Shown here in pieces: positions 44,420 to 53,565 of a DNA stretch of 64,000 nucleotides. The notes beneath the pieces were generated by a model. That model was given only the letters and a program-made list of their open reading frames with translations. It made no database searches and had not been told where the DNA came from. The position numbers and the translations under genes are program-made. The stretch's first letter is position 1; each line of letters opens with the position of its first letter. Source of the DNA: RGIG4708 sp045633845 (GTDB lineage Bacteria > Bacillota > Clostridia > UMGS1810); contig JAZQZC010000010.1 of the NCBI GenBank assembly GCA_045633845.1, positions 1-64,000 of the forward strand. Reading direction: 5' to 3'.

Positions 44420-44929
44420 ATGGGCGATAAAAATTTTGGCAATTGCAATCCATGTTGCAATCCTTGCTCGGATACATCTGACAGCGTGTGCATCCACACA
44501 CGAAAGATTTACGATTCCTGCAGAGATAAAGAATGTATAGAAAACATAAGAGTTTATCTTACCGAATGTGGTCAGAATATTGTTGACAAAAGCACCAATA
44601 TCAAATGCCGTAATTCCGAAATTATTTGGGTTTACTCGGATGTTGAGCCTGTTCCTTTTAACAGGGGTTATTACACTGTCGACTTAAGATTCTTTTTCAA
44701 AATTACTCTCGATGTATTTACTGGTGTTAACAGACCTACTGTTGTTGAAGGTCTTGCAACCTTTGACAAAAAAGTGATTTTGTTTGGCTCCGAGGGCAAT
44801 GCAAAAACATTTATGTCAAAATATAAATTTGACGAGGCAGACGTTCAATTATGGTCACGCAATAACCTTCCTGTGGCACACACAGATGTATTTGACAGCA
44901 TTGCCATCGGAGTTCGGATAGTACGCTAA
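44420..44929 (+). CDS. 5' part of an interrupted Cys-containing clostridial protein
   Basis: A 169-residue protein starting with a Cys-rich NCNPCCNPCSD tract, then VCIHTRKIYDSCRDKECIENIRVYL, a beta-rich domain and LFGSEGNAKTF. Related clostridial proteins, as I recall them, continue past the LPVAxxEVVDPI point with a second Cys-rich domain and total about 280 residues. Here residue 155 (Thr, 44882-44884) is the last host codon before the repeat core; 14 further codons belong to the inserted element and end in TAA. The missing part is found at 54404-54784. ATG 44420 has GGAGG. Function is unknown; a spore-coat role is only suggested by context. Confidence 0.75.
   Translation: MGDKNFGNCNPCCNPCSDTSDSVCIHTRKIYDSCRDKECIENIRVYLTECGQNIVDKSTNIKCRNSEIIWVYSDVEPVPFNRGYYTVDLRFFFKITLDVFTGVNRPTVVEGLATFDKKVILFGSEGNAKTFMSKYKFDEADVQLWSRNNLPVAHTDVFDSIAIGVRIVR
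44874..44896 (+). repeat. Left junction repeat (attL-like)
   Basis: A 23-bp sequence matching 18/23 to 54393-54415 in direct orientation, with the identical 7-bp core ACACAGA at 44880-44886. The conserved outer blocks are TGnCA on the left and TTGAC on the right. It lies in the coding frame of the split gene. Confidence 0.7.
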
Positions 44930-44980
44930 TGGCTAACGAATTTTAGTAACACAATTTTCTGTTACAATTGTATTATTTGC

Positions 44981-45009
44981 TTGACTTTTATGTGGAAAAA
45001 GTATAAAAT
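44981..45009 (+). promoter_or_regulatory. Sigma-A promoter of the giant SLH protein gene
   Basis: TTGACT (44981-44986), 17 bp, TAAAAT (45004-45009). It suggests vegetative expression of the cargo gene, in contrast to the mother-cell-like box before the split gene. Confidence 0.55.
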
Positions 45010-45079
45010 GTATATGTATATTATTATGGTGGATTATGTATTTTAACAAAATTCGCCAAGTTGTATGGGAGGACAAACT

Positions 45080-48000
45080 ATGAAGCATTCACACTTTAAT
45101 CGAATCATTTCTATGTTCATAGCGTTTGCTATGCTTTTGACGATGATTCCTGCGTTTGCTGCATCTGCTGATCAATTTGTCGATTTTCCGACAGGCTGGT
45201 CTAAGGCTGCAATGACTTTTTCTGTTGATAATGGACTTTTAAACGGTAAAAGTGCAAATAAAATAGAACCTGCGTCAAATCTTACAAGAGCCGAAATGGC
45301 TACAATTATTAATAGAGCATTTGGTGCGGAGGTAAAAGGCGACATTTCGTCATATACAGATGTTAAAACATCCGACTGGTTTTATACCGAAATGCAAAAG
45401 GCAGTTAATATGCAGACATTTCAGGGTGATGGCAATGGCAAATTGCGTCCTAACAGTGCTGTTACAAGAGAAGAGGTTATGACTGTTATTGCCCGTGCAA
45501 TAGTTCTCGAAACTACCGATTATTCTTCAATAGCCAAATTTAAAGATTATTCTTTGGTAAGTGATTGGGCTAAGCCTTATGTTGCAGCGCTTATAGCCAA
45601 TGGATATGTTAATGGTTATGAGGATAATACTGTAAAACCAAAAGCAAATATCACAAGAGAAGAATTTGCTCAGCTTATGTACAATATTTTTAAAACATAT
45701 CTTACAGTAAGCGGCACTACATATAATTCTGTTTACAAGCAAAGCTGTGTAATGATTAACAACAAAAACATCAATCTCAGCAATGTTGTTGTATACGGTG
45801 ACCTTGTGCTTGGTGACGGTGTTGGTACAAGCCAAATCAACCTTACAAATGTTACTATTAACGGTCGTCTTGTTGCAAGAGGCGGTATTATCACTCTTAA
45901 GAACGTTACAACAGGTAAAGGTGTTGTTGTTAAAAATGTAAATGGCACAACACACTTTAACAACTATCGCACAGACGCTGTATTTAACGGCATAGTTGAA
46001 CATACCTATACAACGTACCTTACTCCCACGTTTGTAACAGGTGGTGGCAATAGACCAGGCTCAACTCCAGGTGGTCCGTCTGACGTATATTATACCATAA
46101 CTATACACCATCCCAATGGCAGGATAGAAGAGGTTGAAGTTAAATCGGGCACCTCGTTTGCCGATGCGTATAATAAAGCATTTGCCGATGGTGTTGACAC
46201 TGAATACACCATTAATGGAAATACTTATGGTATTGACTGGTTTGATGCTGATGACAATTTAATTACAGATTCTTCCAGAATTTATGAAACAGATACAATC
46301 ACATACAAATTATACGCAAAATTAAAAGTTGATTATAAATATAACCTTGAACAAGGTGATACAAATATTAAAATAGAAGATAAAAAAGTTTATGTTTACT
46401 CGCAAAACAACTACACATATTCTATGGTCGAAGCTCTCCCTGAGGATGATCCTGAAAGAACTTATTATACATTTAATGGTTGGGAAGGTAGCGATGGTAA
46501 AAGTTACGAACTTAGCGATTCAAATGTTACTGTATCTCCTTTGACAATCAATGCATTATGGGTTGCTAAAGCATTCTCTGTTGAATATGAGATTGACAAC
46601 AGCTATGGAGCTAAATTTAAAGACAGTTTTGTTATGACTGACTATGATTCGTATTCCTGTGATGCAATATTTGTACTCCCAACAGAAAATGATATTGATT
46701 TTGACACAACTAAATATGTATTTGTGGGTTGGTACGACAATCCTGAATTTACAGGCTCTGCAATAACAAAAATAGATGCACATTCAACTACACAAAACAA
46801 AAAATACTATCTTTGTCTTACAGATGTAATTCACACTGTAAAATTTTATGCACTTCCTAAAGATACAAAAAATTCAACATTTGTTGGCGAACTTGAAGTT
46901 GTTTCTGGCACATCTGTAGGAAGCGATGCTAATGGTTATATCAGTGATAAAGTTAAAACACTTTATCGTTTAATTGAAACAGGTGATACACAAAAACAGG
47001 GTTATGAGCTTTGGGATGAAAGTATCTCTTCAGGCCAAGGTATGCGTAATCTTGTTGAAGTTGGCTATTACGATGCTGCGGAAGGTTATCAGCATTACAT
47101 CCGTCCAGACCTTGTATATCACAATGGCAGCAAATGGGTTCCATTTACAGGTGATACAATAGTAACATCAAATATGGATGTTTATGCTGTTACAAAACAG
47201 ATACAGCTTTATGTAGATGGTACAATCCTTGGTTACAAACTTCCAATTGGTCTTACTTTTGGAACACCATACAATTCTGCCACAAGAGCAGTAGATTCAC
47301 TTAAAGATGCTCTTTACAAAGCTATGTATGAAAATGGTGCTCCTTTAAAAAAAGTTCTTGACGAATTTGAAAGAATATATGAAAAGAGTATTGAACAAGT
47401 AGTTTTTGAAAAACTTGCATCTAAATCACAAGGTATAATTGATAGTGAAGGCTACTTGCAAACATCGGAATTTTCGATGCTTATATCTGAAGTAATCAAA
47501 ACAGAAGACATCGAAAAAGAAATACGCAAGTATATTGAAAGCGTATTTAAAGGTGATGATGCCAAACTTAAGGAAATTATCGAAACAATTGGTGTGGAAA
47601 CGCTGGTACGCAACATTGGTATTCAAAAACTTGCTGAAAATATAGGCTATGGCGAGGTTCGTAATGCTCTTAAAGCACCAGAAAACAGACAATTGCTTAT
47701 AAAATACATCAGGGAAGCACTTGCTTCAGAAGATGATGCATCTTTTAGAAATATGCTTTTGGAAGATAGCGGTATTATGACTTCTGTTCTTAATAACATG
47801 AAGGAAAGTGTTATTGATGCTGTTGTTGATGACCCTGACCTTATAATTGACATTTTAAATTCTTCATCAGATTTGAAGGGCTCGTTTGTAGATTCTGCAA
47901 TGGAAAATAAAACATTCCTTTCAGAAGTGTTGAATACACATAAAAGCCAAATAATTGACCTTATACATGGAGAAGTAAAAGATGAATTATTGCAACTTCT

Positions 48001-51000
48001 TGACAATGAAACTGTAAAAAGCGAAATTGTTGCAATGCTTAAAGCTGACAATGACTTTATGGATAAGCTTGACAACGATACAGAGTTTAAAGATTTTGTT
48101 GTTGGTGCAATACACGACAGCGTAAATCTTGCAAATATGTTTACCGACGATATGATTGATGCATTGCTTGGCGAGTTGGAAGGTAATGCTGATTTTGAAC
48201 AGTTTAAAAAAGATATTATATCGGATGTTAATACCGATAGCTTTAAACGTGAAATAATTGAGTCTGTAAAATCAAATAAAACTGTAATAGAAGCTATTGT
48301 GAGCGAAATTTCTGCAAACGACAGCTTTAAAAAGACATTGATCAGTAACTTGTCAGGTAATGCAGATTTAAGAACCAAGCTTGTGGAAACTGCTATAGGC
48401 AACGATGCCACAAAAAAACAGATTGTAGAAAAAATTGCTGCAGAAGCTTCGTTCAAAAAAGAAATTCTTTCTAAAATCAGCACTGACATTGCAAGCTTTT
48501 CAAAAGAGATTGTTAATAACATTAAGTCTGAGTCGAGCTTTAAATCAACTGTTATTGACAGCGTAATCGTTGTTGAATCTGGAGTTCCTCAAAGAAACAC
48601 CTTGTTTAACAACCTTATTGAAACACTTAAAACTAACCAATATGTTGTAAACTTTATTAAAGACAAAGCGCAAGCAATTATTGATGCAGAGGTTTCGGAA
48701 GGTTATGTTACAGTTACCGATGATGAAGCAAAACAAATTATTAATGCTTACATCAATAAGGATTACACTGTAACCATTGGCGGATATGACATAGATGTAT
48801 CATCAATGGAAAGTGATATTGATAACTATTTTGTTGGTATATCAACTGATTATAACGATTATGTAATTGGTTCGTTTGGTCCGTTTGCTACACCTAATGA
48901 AGTTCTTGAGTCTGTTGACTCTCACATTGGCGATGTTGTTGAAGCGTACCTTAATGGTTCGGATGCAACATTGGCAAGTGAAATAGAGGACTATGTACAA
49001 GAGATTATCACTGCTTACAACGATGATGACACAGACCATCCAATGGAAGCACAAATTGATGATTACATTGACGATGCTGTTGATGCTTATGTAAATGGCA
49101 ACGGCGGTAATTATGCAGATACTATTGATAATTATATCGTTGACATTAAAAACAGCTATAACCCTGCTGCTACCGATGGCATAGACGGAAAAATCAATGA
49201 GTACATTGAATCTGCTATTAGTGAATATGTATCGGGTGCTTCAAGCGATTTTGCCGATGATATTGACGGCTATATCAATGATGCACTTGCAGATTTTGAT
49301 GCTGCCGATAAAACAGGTGTTAACGGCGTAATCAACACTAACATTAATAGCATTATTAACGGATATATCAATAATACCGATACAACCTACAAAACATATA
49401 TTGATAATTATATCGATGGTATAATTAATGATTTTGTAAATGGTAATGAAATTAATGCAGATGTTAAGAGTTATATAGATTCTCATATGAAAGATTTTGT
49501 AAGAGAGTCTATTGAAAAATACTCTAATAATGATGCATCTCTTAATGTGGATGTGTATAAATACATTGATGAAAAATTGCCCGAATTCCTGTTTGACCAC
49601 ATTAAATCATATTTTCACGATACTCTTACAAATGATGCACTGGAAACAGCAATTGAAAATGTAATTATTGATTTTGTTAAAAAGTACATTAATGAGGATA
49701 ACTCACTTACCAACGAAGATGTAATTAAGCTCATTGAGGATAATATGGTTGATTACATAATAAAACAACTTACCTCAGATGGTCAAAATCAAAATGCAAC
49801 AGTAGCAGAATTTGTTGAACATACTAAAGAAAACTTTAAAAACAAACTTAAAGATGAGGATATTTCACAATATTCCAACTTGATTAAAGATTATATCAAC
49901 AGTGATGAAGATTCTGTAAAAACAATTATTAGCGATAATTACGCAAATATTGTAGACTATGTTGTTGCAAATGTTTCCAATCCGGATATCAATGAATATT
50001 TGCACAAAACAATTATCAAAAATGCAAACAAATTGGATGATTCATTGTTGAACGAATTTATCGATGGTAACATAGATACTATCGTTACAGATGAATTTAT
50101 TAAAAAGTATATTGATGAACACAAAGATGATGAAGATTTTATAAATATGGTTTTGAATTATCTTACATCTGACAAAATTGTTGAGTACATCAATGTTATC
50201 GAACAAAATGACGAAACAAACGGTACTAACGAACTTGGTGCATTAATTGACAGTGCGGTTTCTGTGTTTAAAGAAATGGACTTTTATAAATCACTTATAG
50301 AATGTCTTAATACAAAAGCGCCTACCTATAAGGTTACAAATGAAAATATTTACTTTATGGTAGCAATTGGTGATGCTATAAGGGCACGCAGTTTTGAAGA
50401 TGCTCTTGAACTTCTTGGCGAAGGTGCTTTAAGCGATGCTCTTGTTAAACTCGATGAGTTAACTAACGGTGAAATTTCAACTATGTATGAACAGGCAGTT
50501 AATAGTTTTTCAAATGGAATTAGTGAGATTGATGAGCAAATTAAACTTGACCCTACATACACTGCAGAACATCCTATGTCGCTTTCTATGGAAATTAATT
50601 TTGCTTCATTAGTTAGCAAGTATTACACAAAACTACATAACGAACTTGTACAAAAAATTGAAAATGCAGCACCATATTACTACAACGAAAATGAGTACCT
50701 TAAAGAATTTGTTGCAGGAATGACTTTTGAAAAGTTTTTTGAGGAAGTTGATGGTAGTTACAAATTCAGAACAATTGAAGATTACTATGACTTAATGTAT
50801 GACAACCTGTTGTTGCTTGACAAGGCAGTACTCTGGTATGGTCCAAACACACCTGAGGAACTCGAAAACTTGAGAGATGATATGGCAAACGATATCATTA
50901 ATGCGTTTAATAAACTTCAAAAACTTCTTGAAGGCCTTGACGAAAACGGCACAATATTTGGAAGTTACACAGTTAACGATGTTATAAACAGAGTAGAATC

Positions 51001-51595
51001 CATTAAAAATATGGGTGCAAATGTACCTGCTCTCTCTGGCATTATCGACAATGTTTGCGTAATACTTTCCAAAATTGAAAATGGCGAAGTTGTTGCAGGT
51101 GGTTATACTATCGACGAACTTGCACAACTTAGCGACAGACTGGAAAATGCAGTTGCATCACTCAGGGACGAAGAGTATGATAAGCTCAATACCGAACTTG
51201 AGGATGTTATAAACCGAATAATAAATAAGTCCGATGAAATTATTGGCGAATCGGGCGGTATGTCAACAGACGATTTGGTTGCTAATGTTGATATAATCAA
51301 TAATATTTATAAAAGGTTTGAAAGCATAATTGATTCTGTAATTGGCAAACTCGAAGATGTTGAGTCTGACACCATAAGCGGTAAAATAGATACCAAATAC
51401 TGGGAAGATGTATTGTTTGGCAAAGATGATTACAACAGATTTGACCTTGACGATATACTTGACGCTGCGGCTCCACATCTTGGCAAAATCAGAGTCGATA
51501 ATCCATACACAGATGATAACAAACGTTTGGTAATTGACGAATACAAAGTTAACGGCGGCGGTGCTACTGCTACATTTGACAGATATATGAACTAA
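45080..51595 (+). CDS. Giant SLH-domain surface protein with helical repeats
   Basis: A 2,171-residue exported protein. Residues 1-27 are a signal peptide. Three SLH motifs at about 32-205 (FVDFPTGWSKAAM, YTDVKTSDWFYTEM, FKDYSLVSDWAKPYV, each with an ITREE-type end) bind secondary cell-wall polymers. A beta-rich segment and a GGGNRPGSTPGGPSD linker follow, then beta domains to about 700. From about 750 to 1,900 the chain is acidic and helical with degenerate repeats of roughly 40 residues rich in YIDxYIxxI. Function is unknown: S-layer component, adhesin or surface fibre. ATG 45080 has GGAGG. A terminator follows. Confidence 0.85.
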   Translation: MKHSHFNRIISMFIAFAMLLTMIPAFAASADQFVDFPTGWSKAAMTFSVDNGLLNGKSANKIEPASNLTRAEMATIINRAFGAEVKGDISSYTDVKTSDWFYTEMQKAVNMQTFQGDGNGKLRPNSAVTREEVMTVIARAIVLETTDYSSIAKFKDYSLVSDWAKPYVAALIANGYVNGYEDNTVKPKANITREEFAQLMYNIFKTYLTVSGTTYNSVYKQSCVMINNKNINLSNVVVYGDLVLGDGVGTSQINLTNVTINGRLVARGGIITLKNVTTGKGVVVKNVNGTTHFNNYRTDAVFNGIVEHTYTTYLTPTFVTGGGNRPGSTPGGPSDVYYTITIHHPNGRIEEVEVKSGTSFADAYNKAFADGVDTEYTINGNTYGIDWFDADDNLITDSSRIYETDTITYKLYAKLKVDYKYNLEQGDTNIKIEDKKVYVYSQNNYTYSMVEALPEDDPERTYYTFNGWEGSDGKSYELSDSNVTVSPLTINALWVAKAFSVEYEIDNSYGAKFKDSFVMTDYDSYSCDAIFVLPTENDIDFDTTKYVFVGWYDNPEFTGSAITKIDAHSTTQNKKYYLCLTDVIHTVKFYALPKDTKNSTFVGELEVVSGTSVGSDANGYISDKVKTLYRLIETGDTQKQGYELWDESISSGQGMRNLVEVGYYDAAEGYQHYIRPDLVYHNGSKWVPFTGDTIVTSNMDVYAVTKQIQLYVDGTILGYKLPIGLTFGTPYNSATRAVDSLKDALYKAMYENGAPLKKVLDEFERIYEKSIEQVVFEKLASKSQGIIDSEGYLQTSEFSMLISEVIKTEDIEKEIRKYIESVFKGDDAKLKEIIETIGVETLVRNIGIQKLAENIGYGEVRNALKAPENRQLLIKYIREALASEDDASFRNMLLEDSGIMTSVLNNMKESVIDAVVDDPDLIIDILNSSSDLKGSFVDSAMENKTFLSEVLNTHKSQIIDLIHGEVKDELLQLLDNETVKSEIVAMLKADNDFMDKLDNDTEFKDFVVGAIHDSVNLANMFTDDMIDALLGELEGNADFEQFKKDIISDVNTDSFKREIIESVKSNKTVIEAIVSEISANDSFKKTLISNLSGNADLRTKLVETAIGNDATKKQIVEKIAAEASFKKEILSKISTDIASFSKEIVNNIKSESSFKSTVIDSVIVVESGVPQRNTLFNNLIETLKTNQYVVNFIKDKAQAIIDAEVSEGYVTVTDDEAKQIINAYINKDYTVTIGGYDIDVSSMESDIDNYFVGISTDYNDYVIGSFGPFATPNEVLESVDSHIGDVVEAYLNGSDATLASEIEDYVQEIITAYNDDDTDHPMEAQIDDYIDDAVDAYVNGNGGNYADTIDNYIVDIKNSYNPAATDGIDGKINEYIESAISEYVSGASSDFADDIDGYINDALADFDAADKTGVNGVINTNINSIINGYINNTDTTYKTYIDNYIDGIINDFVNGNEINADVKSYIDSHMKDFVRESIEKYSNNDASLNVDVYKYIDEKLPEFLFDHIKSYFHDTLTNDALETAIENVIIDFVKKYINEDNSLTNEDVIKLIEDNMVDYIIKQLTSDGQNQNATVAEFVEHTKENFKNKLKDEDISQYSNLIKDYINSDEDSVKTIISDNYANIVDYVVANVSNPDINEYLHKTIIKNANKLDDSLLNEFIDGNIDTIVTDEFIKKYIDEHKDDEDFINMVLNYLTSDKIVEYINVIEQNDETNGTNELGALIDSAVSVFKEMDFYKSLIECLNTKAPTYKVTNENIYFMVAIGDAIRARSFEDALELLGEGALSDALVKLDELTNGEISTMYEQAVNSFSNGISEIDEQIKLDPTYTAEHPMSLSMEINFASLVSKYYTKLHNELVQKIENAAPYYYNENEYLKEFVAGMTFEKFFEEVDGSYKFRTIEDYYDLMYDNLLLLDKAVLWYGPNTPEELENLRDDMANDIINAFNKLQKLLEGLDENGTIFGSYTVNDVINRVESIKNMGANVPALSGIIDNVCVILSKIENGEVVAGGYTIDELAQLSDRLENAVASLRDEEYDKLNTELEDVINRIINKSDEIIGESGGMSTDDLVANVDIINNIYKRFESIIDSVIGKLEDVESDTISGKIDTKYWEDVLFGKDDYNRFDLDDILDAAAPHLGKIRVDNPYTDDNKRLVIDEYKVNGGGATATFDRYMN

Positions 51596-51641
51596 CACAC
51601 AATCAGCCAACAAGTGCCAAATGGCACTTGTTGGTGTGTTT
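51594..51641 (+). terminator. Terminator after the giant SLH gene
   Basis: A stem CCAACAAGTGCC / GGCACTTGTTGG extended by AACACAC/GTGTGTT pairing, ending in a short T tract. Confidence 0.85.
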
Positions 51642-51665
51642 AGCACAAAATTATGGAGGTAATGT

Positions 51666-53483
51666 ATGAAAAAAATAATTTCAATTTTAATTTGTGCATC
51701 ATTGATACTTACCGGTTTTACATCTTTTGCTCAACAAACAACCGGGCAAACTGTTGCCCACAAAATGACATTTACCGATGTAAACGAAACTACCGAAGAA
51801 GGTAAGTCAATTTATAAACTTGTTGATGTAGGGGTTATAAATGGTAATGGCGATGGAACCTTTACTCCGCAAAATGGTATTACAAGAGCAGAATTTTGTA
51901 AAATGATTAACCTTGTGTATAACTACACCGAAAAAGACCAGGTGTTATTTACAGATGTTAAGGCATCCGACTGGTATTATGAACAGGTGCTTATTGCTAA
52001 AAAAGCAGGTTATATTAAGGGCTATGAGGATGGTACATTCAGAGGTGACAACAATATTACCCGTCAGGAATTTTGCACAATTATAACTCGAATTAACAAT
52101 CTTACTGTTAAAGGTACAGCACCCACTATTGCTGACGAAGTAGAAAGCTGGGCTTTAGAGTATGTAAATGCAGTGCTTACAAACGGTGTTACTTACACTG
52201 CAGATAATTCATCAAAAAATCTTATGTCGTTAGAGGCAGGCAACACCTTCAGAGCAACTGTACCTATAAAAAGGGGTGAGGTTGCTGTAGTACTTGCACC
52301 TTGTTATGATGTTGTTAACAAAACTGCTTCATTTGCTCAGGCAACAATACCTGTTACACCAAGCACAGGCGGCGGTGGCGGTGGCGGCGGAGACGGTGGC
52401 TCCGACAACAGACCGCAGCTTCCAAGCTATGTAATCAGTTTTAATACAGACGGTGGTTCAACCATTGCAAGTAAGACTGTATATCATGGCTCCAAGGTTA
52501 CAAAGCCCGCAAATCCAACCAAATCGGGTTTCACATTTGTAAATTGGTACACCGACTCGGCAAAGACAACTGTGTATGATTTTTCAAAAACAGTTTCGGG
52601 CGGCTTTACACTTTATGCAAAATGGGAACAAAATACAAATACCGATACTACCACAACCTATACAGTTACGTTTAATTCAAATGGTGGTAGCTCAGTTGAC
52701 AGTAAGAGTGTTTTAAAAGATGATTATGCATCTGAACCTGACGAACCTGTGAGAGATGGTTATAATTTTGCAGGATGGTATTCTGATTCTGCTTGCACTG
52801 CACCATTTGATTTTGGTACACCAATAACAAAAGACACAACTGTATATGCAAAATGGTCCCAAATTAAAATGTATACCGTAACTTTTGCATGGGGAACAGC
52901 GGAACTTGCGCAAACTATATTGGCAACAGATAATGTAGCCAAGCCATCACCAAAAAGAGTTACAGAGGGTGAGTGTGTAGAAGAGCCTGAAACTCCATAT
53001 CTTGAATATTATCAGTTTGTTGGTTGGTATACTGAATATTATTATTTTATGGGAACAGAATATGATTTTAGCGAACCAGTAACAGAAAACATCACATTAT
53101 ATGGAATTTATGAACCAGTTGCCGATGAAATGAAATCTGCAAATGCTGAAATTGTTGAAAGTCTTGACATTGCAAAAGGAAAACTTGTAGATTTTATGGA
53201 TGACAGCAACTATTACGAAGGCGATGACCAGTACGACTTCGTTGCTTTGGTTGTTAAAGTTTTAGAAGATGTTATATTAAAAGACGAACTGTTTATTATA
53301 AACAAAGTTTCCATTTACGCTGAACATGGAACAGGTTATATTTTAGATGCAAAGAATATATTTGATGGTATGGAAAAGCGTACAAAAGACGAATTTTTAT
53401 TTGAAATTCAATCGCTTGACGAAGATACATATAATTTCTTGCTTGATTTCTTTGAAATTGACCCTGATAAATATTTGCAATAA
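51666..53483 (+). CDS. SLH-domain protein with InlB B-type repeats
   Basis: A 605-residue exported protein. A signal peptide (about 24 residues) precedes three SLH motifs at about 35-215, containing FTDVNETTEEGKSIYKLVDVG, FTDVKASDWYYEQVLIAKKAG and a more divergent third. A glycine run and GSDNRPQLP linker follow near residue 240. Three Listeria-Bacteroides (InlB B) repeats then span about 255-475 (the VxFNxxGG...YAKW pattern). The C-terminal 130 residues are acidic. It is likely cell-wall anchored and encoded in tandem with the giant SLH protein. SD is GGAGG. Confidence 0.9.
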   Translation: MKKIISILICASLILTGFTSFAQQTTGQTVAHKMTFTDVNETTEEGKSIYKLVDVGVINGNGDGTFTPQNGITRAEFCKMINLVYNYTEKDQVLFTDVKASDWYYEQVLIAKKAGYIKGYEDGTFRGDNNITRQEFCTIITRINNLTVKGTAPTIADEVESWALEYVNAVLTNGVTYTADNSSKNLMSLEAGNTFRATVPIKRGEVAVVLAPCYDVVNKTASFAQATIPVTPSTGGGGGGGGDGGSDNRPQLPSYVISFNTDGGSTIASKTVYHGSKVTKPANPTKSGFTFVNWYTDSAKTTVYDFSKTVSGGFTLYAKWEQNTNTDTTTTYTVTFNSNGGSSVDSKSVLKDDYASEPDEPVRDGYNFAGWYSDSACTAPFDFGTPITKDTTVYAKWSQIKMYTVTFAWGTAELAQTILATDNVAKPSPKRVTEGECVEEPETPYLEYYQFVGWYTEYYYFMGTEYDFSEPVTENITLYGIYEPVADEMKSANAEIVESLDIAKGKLVDFMDDSNYYEGDDQYDFVALVVKVLEDVILKDELFIINKVSIYAEHGTGYILDAKNIFDGMEKRTKDEFLFEIQSLDEDTYNFLLDFFEIDPDKYLQ

Positions 53484-53495
53484 AATTAATTTTTT

Positions 53496-53530
53496 AAAAA
53501 TCACAGACAATTTTGTCTGTGATTTTTTTT
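53496..53530 (+). terminator. Terminator after the second SLH gene
   Basis: Stem AAAAATCACAGACAA / TTGTCTGTGATTTTT with additional T residues. Confidence 0.9.
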
Positions 53531-53539
53531 GCTGATTTT

Positions 53540-53547
53540 CATATAAT
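53540..53547 (+). promoter_or_regulatory. Possible -10 box before the recombinase
   Basis: CATATAAT lies 19 bp upstream of the recombinase start and fits both sigma-A TATAAT and the CATAnAnT pattern of sigma-E. No clear -35 box is present because the upstream sequence is the terminator T tract. The leader would be only a few bases. Confidence 0.3.
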
Positions 53548-53565
53548 GCCTATGGAGGTGTATAT

